From NCBI GenBank assembly GCA_910588245.1, contig CAJUQP010000005.1:19191-83190 (forward strand): a stretch of 64,000 bases of DNA, read 5' to 3'. Made by a program: the position numbers and the translations under genes. Positions 19,101-26,527 of this stretch are shown piece after piece. Source of the stretch: an uncultured Muribaculaceae bacterium (GTDB taxonomy: Bacteria; Bacteroidota; Bacteroidia; Bacteroidales; Muribaculaceae). The notes beneath the pieces were generated by a model. It saw nothing but the letters and a program-made list of their open reading frames with translations. It was not told the DNA's origin and made no database searches. Every line of letters starts with the position of its first letter. Position 1 is the stretch's first letter.

Positions 19101-19677
19101 AGAGGGGGACGACACTGGATCCACACGCCACCGTGTCATCACCGAATATGGCGTGGACGGGAGCGCCTCCGTGCTCAGATACGTTGAAGGCGACGATGAT
19201 AAGGGGGAGACCCTTATGCCTGACGCGAGCGATACCGACCCGCGTTCGGAGGGAAACCTACTTCACGCCGTCATGGAGAGGGTACGCACAGCCGATGACC
19301 TGCCACGGGCAATAACGGCTATGAAAATGAAAGGGTTGATCACTGCCGCGCAGGCGCAGGAATGGAGCGACATGCTCGCCCGGGCCATCTCATCCGAACC
19401 CGTCAGCGGATGGTTCCATCCCTCCTGGCGGGTTCTGAACGAACGCACAATATTCTCCCGCAGAGGCAAGGATCCGCGCCCCGACCGTATAATGCTATCC
19501 CCCGACCGGCGCAAGGCTGTCATCGTCGACTATAAGTTCGGAGCCGTCCCGAACGACGACAGCCATCTACGCCAGGTGAGAGGATATATCGATGCCCTGA
19601 AAGAGGCCACCGGCATACATGACGTGTCAGGCTTCATCTGGTACGTGCGTCTCGGGCGTATCGTGACTGCCGGATAA
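16150..19677 (+). CDS. UvrD/Rep-family helicase-nuclease (RecB/AddA-like)
   Basis: A 1175-residue SF1A helicase for DNA double-strand-break processing. Motifs in order: Walker A at 7-15 (ASAGSGKTY), motif Ia (AITFTNKATNEMKQR), motif II (YLIDEFQDTSRLQWDN), motif III (IIGDAKQSIYRFR), motif IV (NWRSDRTIVEFNN), motif V (ITTVHKSKGLEFKCVILP) and motif VI (AYVAFTRAVSELYIF). A C-terminal nuclease segment with VIVDYKFG supplies the PD-(D/E)XK core. I start at ATG 16150, which puts Walker A near the N-terminus as in relatives; an in-frame ATG at 16111 is also possible. An AddB-like partner is usually adjacent in this phylum but is not seen here. Confidence 0.88.
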   Translation: MLQLQRASAGSGKTYTLAKKFIWFLIAVKTGSGHWRLRSAAEIADGLPRILAITFTNKATNEMKQRIVEKLADLSRADGSATLSPAEISGIAYLKDFAADLGAGTTDVGKACRTALSVLLNEYSDLKVSTIDSFFQTILRTFAYESNLNDTYQVEIDSDFIATAAVDSTLDDINSLRGESIASFWMKELIREEADAGKTSWNIFQKSEHSDSLYTRLRQSIKRLENEDFKEIRSLLDNYFDTPDGSDPLIKGYVECRDKIERPLRESLLAARKEADSLIRLFRQQGLDIAADGHRYLKGHLEKLRRLRFNQTVKTDIFSPLRPGIKDSILKKGTQCADPDSLTQCAARMYEAYSTWLDLRDRAEWRHWALYAPHIPYLGLIGEARRKMHEFLDNNNTIQLGETNSMLRRIIGKDDAPFIYERLGTSINHYLIDEFQDTSRLQWDNLYPLLAESESRGEDNLIIGDAKQSIYRFRNADPSLITEAVPQAFPRHTEAGLSRADNTNWRSDRTIVEFNNFFFHNLVADILSQASLGTIDFTDLYGNVAQYASHRDRKGYVEIRFLDPASLPEETDGEAGGREKLPKEERLRAEALRQTGPLVEELLMRGYRQRDIALLVDTNDLGKEVIAALVDYNTSLPPGARRIEFISEESLLVSSAEAVGIIVSVLSKMVEGSDIRRRRRQDKKNDGEDGDICRADWANIKCNFSFYALRHPEMTPAEQIRGFLDGDSPADAIGAMLSGMQTVALPALVEAITENFVPEGLRKDQAVFISAFQDMVLEYTERYAADIASFLYWWKTKGTARSISSPEGTDAVQITTVHKSKGLEFKCVILPFSDSSFVPSQRKKEWRWVEPAECMAGRGLPPVLPVETTSALVGTAHEKEWIRYHDLHMMDRLNSAYVAFTRAVSELYIFTSLPEKRGSMKLGGLLHTVCTDATMRLDMTPDAIADLMPPPELTRYDETAGILTFGARPQVPTDADATPTPEAQEGDDTGSTRHRVITEYGVDGSASVLRYVEGDDDKGETLMPDASDTDPRSEGNLLHAVMERVRTADDLPRAITAMKMKGLITAAQAQEWSDMLARAISSEPVSGWFHPSWRVLNERTIFSRRGKDPRPDRIMLSPDRRKAVIVDYKFGAVPNDDSHLRQVRGYIDALKEATGIHDVSGFIWYVRLGRIVTAG

Positions 19678-19767
19678 ATCCCCCGCGACCACTCCGGAAG
19701 CGATACGCCGGGAAGCACGGGGGCTAAAGAACTTGGCGGGGAATTTGGCGGATTCACCACAAATTAT

Positions 19768-19775
19768 TAACTTTG
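19768..19775 (+). promoter_or_regulatory. -7 element (TAACTTTG) upstream of gldE
   Basis: TAACTTTG lies 26 nt before the proposed TTG start at 19802. Confidence 0.7.
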
Positions 19776-19801
19776 CATCAGTAAACCAACATTTTTAAAC
19801 T

Positions 19802-21166
19802 TTGGACACAGACCCTTTACCATCTCCCTCACCTACCCTGACTCTTCTGATACTTCTTTCACAGGCAATAGAATTCACACCTCCACCCAGCTGGGCGACA
19901 TGGGCGTTTATCGTAACGATCGCCGCATGCTGTCTGGTGGTATCCGCTTTTGTATCCGGCAGTGAGATAGCCTACTTCGGTCTTACCCGCAGTGATATCG
20001 ACAGCCTCAGGGAAGACAGCGATCCCCGAAGCCGCAAGGCATGCGCCCTGTTGGCCGACAGCGAGCGCCTTCTGGCCACCATCCTGATATCAAACAACCT
20101 CGTCAACATCACAATGGTCGTGCTCCTCTCTTTCGCCTTCAGCCAAGTGCTGAAGTTCAACAGCGCCGTGCTCGACTTCCTGCTGCAGACCGTACTGCTG
20201 ACATTCCTGCTTCTCCTCTTCGGAGAGATCTTCCCGAAGCTCGTAGCCCGCGGAAGGACTATGAAATGGGTGAAATGGGCATCCGGCCCCCTCTCTTTAC
20301 TTTACGCCCTCACTACCCCCCTCGCGAAGTTCATGGTGCGCTCCACAAGCCTCGTCAACCGGGTGGTTACGAAAAAAGAGGAGAACATATCGACCGATGA
20401 ACTTGAGAAAGCCCTTCAGATCTCCGACATAAAGGAGGGAGAGGACAAGGAGATGCTCGAGGGAATCCTGACATTCGGCGAGAAAGAGGTGTGCGACATC
20501 ATGATATCACGTGTCGACATCACCGCCATCGAATACCACGACACATGGAGCGAGGCGATGGACGTGATCCTCAAATCAGGATTCTCCCGCATTCCGGTCT
20601 ACGATACGTCGCAAGACACAATCCGTGGCATCCTCTACTCGAAAGACCTTCTCCCTTACATCGGGAAACAGAGCGACTCTTTCCGTTGGCAGGCACTCCT
20701 CCGCGAGCCTTATTTTGTGCCGGAGTCGCGCATGATCGACGACCTGCTGGAGGACTTCCGCAAGAAGAAGATACACATAGCCATAGTTGTCGACGAATAC
20801 GGAGGCACACAGGGTATGGTGACCCTCGAGGACATCATCGAGGAGATTGTCGGCGAGATCGACGATGAATATGACGAGCAGACCTCCTTCTACAAGAAAC
20901 TTAACGGCAACACCTGGATCTTCGATGCCAAGGTGCCTCTCGGTGATTTCTGCCACGCCCTCGGCATTGAGGAGGAGAGCCTCGGCGACACCGGCGAGGC
21001 GGAGACTCTCGCCGGACTCCTTCTGGAAATAAAGGGTGACTTCCCGACCATGAACGAGACCCTTGAGAGAGGTGGCCTGCGCTTCCAGGTTGTTAAGAAA
21101 GAACGCCACCGCATCACCAAGGTCAAGGTGACCACAGAACCGGAGAACACCATCGCTGAAAGTTAA
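19802..21166 (+). CDS. gldE: GldE-type CNNM/CorC membrane protein
   Basis: A 454-residue inner-membrane protein. The CNNM domain (TM segments from about 33 to 185, with the SGSEIAYFGLTRSDI signature) is followed by two CBS domains (about 215-340, including VCDIMISRVDITAIEY and GFSRIPVYD) and a C-terminal CorC_HlyC domain. This order is that of GldE, named for gliding motility but widespread in non-gliding Bacteroidales, where it may concern ion transport. No ATG precedes the first TM segment, so I accept the TTG at 19802; MDTDP fits the family's start. The phosphopantetheinyl transferase follows after 10 nt. Confidence 0.88.
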   Translation: MDTDPLPSPSPTLTLLILLSQAIEFTPPPSWATWAFIVTIAACCLVVSAFVSGSEIAYFGLTRSDIDSLREDSDPRSRKACALLADSERLLATILISNNLVNITMVVLLSFAFSQVLKFNSAVLDFLLQTVLLTFLLLLFGEIFPKLVARGRTMKWVKWASGPLSLLYALTTPLAKFMVRSTSLVNRVVTKKEENISTDELEKALQISDIKEGEDKEMLEGILTFGEKEVCDIMISRVDITAIEYHDTWSEAMDVILKSGFSRIPVYDTSQDTIRGILYSKDLLPYIGKQSDSFRWQALLREPYFVPESRMIDDLLEDFRKKKIHIAIVVDEYGGTQGMVTLEDIIEEIVGEIDDEYDEQTSFYKKLNGNTWIFDAKVPLGDFCHALGIEEESLGDTGEAETLAGLLLEIKGDFPTMNETLERGGLRFQVVKKERHRITKVKVTTEPENTIAES

Positions 21167-21176
21167 GAAGTTGCTT

Positions 21177-21860
21177 ATGGAGACTGAATTCATTTATTGG
21201 CCGCATCCCACTCCCGTCGGCATACGTGTGGAGGAGGTATCAGGTATGGAGACGAAATCGGGGCGTATATGGATAGAGATGGCCCGGCAGATTTACGCGG
21301 AGAACGGACGCGATTCCTATCGCGATATAGGCCACTTCCCCAACGGCGCCCCCTTCATTTTCGGGAGTGCCGCGCGAATCTCCATGACGCATGCCGACCA
21401 TCTGCTGGCCGTGGCAACATTGCCGAAGACTCCGGAGGCCGATCTCTCTGCTTTCGCTCCCCGCACCGCCCTTGGTATAGACGCCGAACGCCTCGACCGC
21501 GCGCAGGTGCTGAAAATAAGGGAGCGGTTTCTATCGCCTGAGGAACTTGAACTGGTGGATGCCGAAAGTCTTGAAAAAAACATCATAGCATGGACAGCAA
21601 AGGAGGCACTCTACAAGGCTGCCATGACCGACGGTCTCGATTTCCGCACGGAGATCACCCTCCACTCGCTTCCCGCCATCGACAGGAAGATGAATCTCCC
21701 CGACGCACCTGCGCCTGTGATCGGGAAAGGCTCACTGACTGTGCGCGCAGGTGAGGAGTCGGAGGTGTATGATATGGAACTCTACAGCTATGAATCGGAG
21801 GGGCATTGCGTCACTATCGCCTATTCTCCGAAATGCGCGAAATTCAGTGGCAAGAAATAG
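21177..21860 (+). CDS. 4'-phosphopantetheinyl transferase superfamily protein
   Basis: A 227-residue Sfp-like enzyme that would transfer phosphopantetheine from CoA to a carrier-protein serine. The two core signatures are visible: GIDAERLDRAQVLKIRERFLSPEE (Mg-binding D and E) and WTAKEALYKAA, with the lysine/glutamate of WxxKEAxxK. The length is that of an Sfp-type pseudodimer rather than AcpS. It probably shares a transcript with gldE. An in-frame TTG at 21171 is an alternative start. Confidence 0.88.
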   Translation: METEFIYWPHPTPVGIRVEEVSGMETKSGRIWIEMARQIYAENGRDSYRDIGHFPNGAPFIFGSAARISMTHADHLLAVATLPKTPEADLSAFAPRTALGIDAERLDRAQVLKIRERFLSPEELELVDAESLEKNIIAWTAKEALYKAAMTDGLDFRTEITLHSLPAIDRKMNLPDAPAPVIGKGSLTVRAGEESEVYDMELYSYESEGHCVTIAYSPKCAKFSGKK

Positions 21861-21891
21861 TCAGTGATTTCCGGTTCGTAAAGATACATAG

Positions 21892-21926
21892 AGCGGCCCC
21901 CGTGGAGAAATTCCACGGGGGCCGCT
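21892..21926 (+). terminator. Strong hairpin terminator after the phosphopantetheinyl transferase gene
   Basis: A 15-bp stem (core GCGGCCCCCGTGG / CCACGGGGGCCGC) with a small AT loop starts 32 nt after the stop codon. There is no clear T-run after it. Confidence 0.7.
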
Positions 21927-22006
21927 GCCGTCTGGTCCATCCTCCCCTTTTGTCTTGCCGGGATATCGGCACCTGAAGGGAGGGAAAGTTGCAAGTCAGT
22001 GGCCGG

Positions 22007-22120
22007 TCAGCCGAAAATGCTGCGCAGCTGGAGGCAGACCACGGTCAGGCCGAGGGCATAGAGCACGATAAGGCCCAGTGGGAAGCGACCTGTCTCCACA
22101 GGTTGATTTGTTCGTTTCAT
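22007..22120 (-). CDS. Small single-TM peptide (37 residues)
   Basis: The minus strand encodes a polar start (MKRTNQPVETGRF), one hydrophobic helix (PLGLIVLYALGLTVVCLQL, about 14-32) and the tail RSIFG. Positive residues before the helix predict an N-in topology. The reading frame is supported by a matching -7 element 74 nt upstream (22194-22201). I do not recognise a family. Small single-TM peptides in bacteria often accompany larger membrane complexes, but no partner is adjacent. Confidence 0.6.
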   Translation of the reverse strand: MKRTNQPVETGRFPLGLIVLYALGLTVVCLQLRSIFG

Positions 22121-22193
22121 AATTCTGTTTTTTAGATGAATGTTTTTCGCTGTTCTGGCGACAGCCGCCGAAGTCTCTCCTTCAACGACACCG

Positions 22194-22201
22194 CAAAGTT
22201 A
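22194..22201 (-). promoter_or_regulatory. -7 element for the 37-residue membrane peptide gene
   Basis: The minus strand reads TAACTTTG, a full consensus match. A TTTG lies 15 nt upstream, closer than usual. Confidence 0.6.
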
Positions 22202-22409
22202 GCACTCCACCCCTGCCAAAAACCTACAGCCATCAGTTAATAGATGTTAACTTTTGCCTCCAAATATCATCGATTAAGAGAAGATCACAGCAAATACGCC
22301 AACAGCAAAGCTTCCCATGTCGCTTCATGCATATCGTTTACCTCCATTAGGAGTCGTATAAATAGCCTCTAATCACCAAGTCATATCTATGGCAGGAAGA
22401 AAATAAAAA

Positions 22410-22461
22410 AGGGTCATGAAACCGACATATCTGTTACAGACATCCCGGATTTCATGACCCT
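22410..22461 (-). terminator. Terminator-like hairpin on the minus strand
   Basis: A perfect 12-bp stem (AGGGTCATGAAA / TTTCATGACCCT) enclosing 28 nt. Read on the minus strand it is followed by TTTTTTATTTTC, a good U-tract. The nearest minus-strand gene upstream is the AAA-ATPase, whose stop is 1.45 kb away, so another minus-strand transcript may exist. Confidence 0.6.
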
Positions 22462-23010
22462 CTATTCTTGGCCTTTATTCGGAGTCGGCCTACCGACTCC
22501 GAGAGCCATCCGCGGAAGTGCTGCCTGATAGTTATGACAGCGAACAGCCTTTTTCAATTAGTAATTAGCAGTAAGTAATTGGCAATTTAGTTATTAGCTA
22601 TCTAATTTTCAATATGTTGATTAAGTGAAAACCTCCAACTTAATTATAATGTCATCGTAATGACTTATAACATCTTATAAGGGACTTATGAAAATCTTAT
22701 AAGTTTTTAGTTATTACGGCATTTGATTGACCGGGGACGGACTTCCGGAGGCCTCGTACAGTCAGTGCTAATACTAATTGTCATGCGCGGGACCTTGATG
22801 AAGCGACCGGAAGCAGCGAAGCTGCAATTTTGAATTTGGAATGTTGAATTTTGAATTAGTTGCAGGTTAAGCAATTAACTCATATTCTAATTCGCAATTT
22901 CTAATTGTTCATTAAAGCTTGGCTGCCCGTCGTGGGGCATCACTGCCAACAAAAGCTTGCGGTTTGTCTGGGTGTGGGTGCAGACAGACTGTTCGCTTTT
23001 GCTTCGGTCT

Positions 23011-23128
23011 CGCCGGATGGCTTCCGTCAGAGGATGCGCATGGCGCAAAGGATTAAGAGTCAAGGGTGAAGAGTGAAGGGGACGGGGGACCGAGGCTTAC
23101 AGCCTCGACACGGCAGTGCCATCCGGCG
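23011..23128. repeat. Dispersed 118-bp repeat cassette, copy A
   Basis: Bounded by an 11-bp perfect inverted repeat (CGCCGGATGGC at 23011-23021, GCCATCCGGCG at 23118-23128). Inside are GATGCGCATGGCGCAA, a short run of ATTAAG/GTGAAG-type sequence and the hairpin GAGGCTTACAGCCTC. The right half is repeated in reverse at 57822-57902, and the left half at 58574-58640. Confidence 0.75.
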
Positions 23129-23915
23129 GGCAGGCTCATGCTGACCGTTTGCGATTCTCCTCGCTTTGCTCTGAGCATACGGCTCGGAGCATATTTGACT
23201 GCGGGGCTGGCAGAACCGCGGCATTCGGCCGCGGCACACGAGGCCCGGCAACGCCGGGCTGAGGGAGATTTTCCTCTGACGGGGGTTGCAGAATGTCAAT
23301 GTTCTCGTAATGATGGCTTCTCAGGGCCATCATGGCGGCATTCGCCTTCGGATCTTTTCGTGCTGTGCCGGATCGGGGATGAGACAGTAGCCATTGCTGG
23401 CGGTGGGCTGAGGTGACGCCGGTGGGGACAAACGGACGCGGCCAACTTGGTAGGATGTTCTGTGCGCCGGGGTACAGTGGTCGCGAGCGGCCTTAGGCTG
23501 CGGGAGCGGGATGCTTCCGGAGGTGCCATATGCTTCCGGGCCATGAGGATCCTTCCGGAGGGGGATCCAGGCTGTACAACAATTTAATACCTCAACCCAT
23601 CGTGTCCTGTCTCGTCGGCGGTCCATCGGTGATGTTTCCTTCAGACGCCGGACTGAGTTATTCGTTAGTTTTTTAGTCGTTAGTCCATTAGATGAGAACC
23701 AAAAAATCTAAAGCTGCCGACCCTTTTGGGGAGGGCGTCCGGACCGTGAGCGGAATGCCGGGGAAAGACTCTTCTTTCCTGTTTCCGAGGACAAAGTTAA
23801 TACGGGATTTGACGAGAGAATTTTTATTCTGCAACTTTTCGTTTTCCTGTTGTCAGTTTTCTTTAGTTGGTTCTTGAATCATTAGATTTTTAGCCGTTAG
23901 CTTATCGTTCTTCAT

Positions 23916-25469
23916 TTACCTGGCTACGGACCAGCCGGTGATGGTGCGGGTCGAGGTTGAGAAGTTGACGCCGATGCTGACGGTCTCGCGGCCTTCGGCA
24001 GCGAAGGGAAGAGCGTAGTGGCGCTCCTCGATCTGACGCAATGCCTCTTCCGGCGACCGGTCAAGTTTCAATTCGATGATGTAGAGGTAGCGCGCCGTGC
24101 GCACGAAAAGGTCTATGGGCCCCTCCGACGTGCAGTATTCAGTCTCAACGTGCATTCCAAGGAGGATCATCAGCATCAGGAGCGCATTGTGCAGGTTCTT
24201 CTCGCAGTCCATCTCCATGCGGTAGGATACCGACGAGAACATGCTCTGAAGCCGACGCATGAAACTGTCAACATCGCCTCCGTCAAGTTCTTCGACAAAC
24301 TCCCCGATGAAGAACTCCGTGTCCCCTCTCGGCACATTGGCATAGCGGGGAAGCAGATAACCCAGGAAACCATCCTTCACCTCGCCGTTGGGAAGACCAA
24401 GCGTATAGATGTTGTTGCGGTATGATTTTATGGTAAGATAGCCCGTTTGATAGAGCAGCGCCTCAGGATTCGGGCTGTCGAAGTCGAGCCCCTCAAGCAT
24501 ACTTTGGCTGCACCTGGCCTCGAAAAGCGACTTAAGGTCTGTGTCGAAGCGCTTCAGCTGATGCTCGAGAAGCGTCATCCCTCCCGACCCGATCCAGAAG
24601 TTGCCGAATTCCTTGCGGTCCATCACGTTCAGGAGGGAATAGGGATTGTAGATGTCGGGACATCTTCGGGAGAAATGATAGCCGTCGTAGCGCCTCTTCA
24701 GCTCCTCGTGGATCTCCTCCGCGCTGACACCCTCAATCCCTGCCATCATCTCCATCCCATCCCGGAAGTAATCGCAGAGCTCCTGCTCCGTTATGCCGCA
24801 GATAGCTGAGAACTCCGGCAGGAAACTGATGTCCATTATGTTGTTCAGTCCTGAGAACACCGACAGATGCGCGAACCGGCTCACACCGGTCAGGAAAACC
24901 ATCCGGATATACTGCGCGCTGCTCTTGAAGTTGGAGTAGACCGCAGTCAGCTGCTCCCTCATTCTCACGAACCTTTCGCTGTCATGGAGATTGTTGACCA
25001 ATGCCTTGTCATACTCATCAACAAGAATGATGACGTGTTTCCCGGTCTTCTCATAGGCGATACGGATTATGTTCTCAAATCTTACCGAAATACTGTCCGT
25101 ATACGGTCTTATGTCATATAAATCCTCCCAAATCCTCAGCTTGTTCTCAATCACCTGGGCAAGTGCTTCATCTGTGGCATATGACTCCGTATTAAGGTCG
25201 AGATATAGCACGGGATACGGTTCCCAGTCCCATTCCATCGTGTCGGCATAAAGCCCCTTGAAAAGCTCGCGCCGACCCTCGAAGAAGCAGCGCATCATCG
25301 ACAGGAAAAGACTCTTTCCGAAACGGCGCGGACGTCCGAGGAAGAAATACTTTCCTCCCTTGTCGAGAAGTTTCTCGACATACTCAGTCTTGTCGACATA
25401 CAGGGCGCCCCGTTCCCTCAATGCCACAAACGACTGCTCGCCCACCGGATAGATTACCTTCTTTCCCAT
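23916..25469 (-). CDS. AAA-ATPase with C-terminal PD-(D/E)XK nuclease domain
   Basis: A 517-residue protein of the AAA-ATPase-like (PF09820) plus PDDEXK_9 (PF08011) type, often present in many copies in gut Bacteroidales. Visible features are the N-terminal FVALRERGALYVDKTEY motif, Walker A GRPRRFGKS (45-53), Walker B VIILVDEYDKAL (about 147-158), RRYDGYHF and PYSLL in the middle, and the nuclease core D-x-F...YIIELKLDRS near 453-470. Biological role is unknown; links to defence or mobile DNA have been suggested for the family. It is flanked by a large gene-poor, repeat-rich region and has its own -7 element at 25487-25494. Confidence 0.88.
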   Translation of the reverse strand: MGKKVIYPVGEQSFVALRERGALYVDKTEYVEKLLDKGGKYFFLGRPRRFGKSLFLSMMRCFFEGRRELFKGLYADTMEWDWEPYPVLYLDLNTESYATDEALAQVIENKLRIWEDLYDIRPYTDSISVRFENIIRIAYEKTGKHVIILVDEYDKALVNNLHDSERFVRMREQLTAVYSNFKSSAQYIRMVFLTGVSRFAHLSVFSGLNNIMDISFLPEFSAICGITEQELCDYFRDGMEMMAGIEGVSAEEIHEELKRRYDGYHFSRRCPDIYNPYSLLNVMDRKEFGNFWIGSGGMTLLEHQLKRFDTDLKSLFEARCSQSMLEGLDFDSPNPEALLYQTGYLTIKSYRNNIYTLGLPNGEVKDGFLGYLLPRYANVPRGDTEFFIGEFVEELDGGDVDSFMRRLQSMFSSVSYRMEMDCEKNLHNALLMLMILLGMHVETEYCTSEGPIDLFVRTARYLYIIELKLDRSPEEALRQIEERHYALPFAAEGRETVSIGVNFSTSTRTITGWSVAR

Positions 25470-25486
25470 ATCTTCTGAATTTTCTC

Positions 25487-25494
25487 CAAAGATA
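25487..25494 (-). promoter_or_regulatory. -7 element upstream of the AAA-ATPase gene
   Basis: The minus strand reads TATCTTTG, 18 nt before the ATG at 25469, giving a very short leader. Confidence 0.6.
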
Positions 25495-25579
25495 CAACAA
25501 ATTACTCACATCTACAAATCACACATCAAAGCAATGCAATGCCATATTTTTCATATTGAGAGGCGGGGAGAAAATACAA

Positions 25580-25611
25580 CGGCGCGCCACGGAAATAACC
25601 GTGACACGCCG
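25580..25611 (-). terminator. Terminator after the Bax inhibitor-1 gene
   Basis: An interrupted hairpin: CGGCG pairs with CGCCG and CACGG with CCGTG, with a 3/3 internal loop. On the minus strand GTTGTATTTTC follows. Confidence 0.55.
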
Positions 25612-25637
25612 TCTATCAACTATACTATTAACTACTA

Positions 25638-26360
25638 TCAGTCGTTGTTGCCACCGCCGAAGATGCGGAGCATGAAGAGGAAGAGGTTGATGAAATCAAG
25701 ATAGAGGTTCATCGCTCCCATCGTGGCGAACTTGTCGGCGAGCTCAGGCTCGTAGTTGCCGGCAGCCATGCGCTTCACCTGCTGGGTATCCCAGGCTGTG
25801 AGACCAACAAACAGAAGCACACCCACGATCGATATGATCCATTCCATAGTGCTGCTCTTCAGGAATATGTTGACGATCATAGCGATAATCAGGCCTATGA
25901 GGGCCATTATGAGATAGGTGCCCATGCGGGAAAGGTCGGACTTTGTGAAATAGCCGTAGACCGACATCGCGCCGAAGGTTCCGGCAGTGATGAAGAAGGT
26001 ATAGACTATTGTGCCGAGCTTATAGACAAGAAAGATCGGGGCGATCCACACACCCATCATCGCAGAGAAAAGCACGAAGAGACCGAACACGGCCGCTGTG
26101 GACATTTTCATCATGCGGGCAGGCATTATCCAGGCCATGGCGAACATGGCGATGGGAATTCCCCACATCAGGATCTTGTTGCCGAAGAAGAGATTGAGGG
26201 CGGCGGGACTCGAGGCCACACCGAGAGCGCAGAACGCCGACACGAGAAGGCCGATGAACATGCGGACATAGACCCTCTTGAGGATAGAGTTGGTCTGGGT
26301 GACGGAAACGCTCCTGCCATAATAGGGAGGAGGAGTCATGTTGTAGTTTTTGTATTCCAT
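25638..26360 (-). CDS. Bax inhibitor-1/YccA family membrane protein
   Basis: A 240-residue protein with seven hydrophobic segments. The family pattern is clear: VYVRMFIGLLVSAFCALGVA in the first helix, GTIVYTFFITAGTFGAMSVYGYFTKSDLSRMG in the middle and the conserved WDTQQVKRM loop with an aspartate pair region before the last helix (ALNLYLDFINLFLFMLRIFG-like end). Bacterial homologues conduct calcium or modulate FtsH. A -7 element on the minus strand at 26497-26504 (TACTTTTG) would start its transcript within the argS end. Confidence 0.92.
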   Translation of the reverse strand: MEYKNYNMTPPPYYGRSVSVTQTNSILKRVYVRMFIGLLVSAFCALGVASSPAALNLFFGNKILMWGIPIAMFAMAWIMPARMMKMSTAAVFGLFVLFSAMMGVWIAPIFLVYKLGTIVYTFFITAGTFGAMSVYGYFTKSDLSRMGTYLIMALIGLIIAMIVNIFLKSSTMEWIISIVGVLLFVGLTAWDTQQVKRMAAGNYEPELADKFATMGAMNLYLDFINLFLFMLRIFGGGNND

Positions 26361-26527
26361 ATATTACTGGTTTGTTTTACGTTTTTAAATATCCGGCTTC
26401 GCAGGCGCCTCACAAGCATGCCTGCGCTATAATAGACAACAAATATCGCGCCAGGTTTATCGTGGCAACACCCACTGATTTTCTCCTGATCAGCTTCAAA
26501 AGTAGCCGGGAAGTCACAAAAAAGACG

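Larger units (their letters stand above)
21927..23915. other. 2-kb region nearly devoid of genes
   Basis: Apart from one 37-residue gene (22007-22120, minus) I find no convincing coding sequence. It contains a minus-strand hairpin with U-tract (22410-22461), a small GGAGTCGG/CCGACTCC hairpin (22481-22500), TTAGTAATTAG-type minisatellite (22556-22610 and, inverted, 22865-22915), a 118-bp dispersed repeat (23011-23128), further GC hairpins (23216-23333) and a GC-rich stretch to about 23640. The ORFs up to 116 codons here lack family resemblance and good composition. Confidence 0.7.

Noticed and set aside
23066..23416. 116-codon ORF in the gene-poor region
   Set aside because: It crosses the dispersed cassette and several hairpins and resembles no protein family; overlapping ORFs in other frames are equally long.
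23916..25469. Treating the AAA-ATPase/PDDEXK gene as a defence island
   Set aside because: It stands alone without known defence partners; the family is common and its function unsettled.
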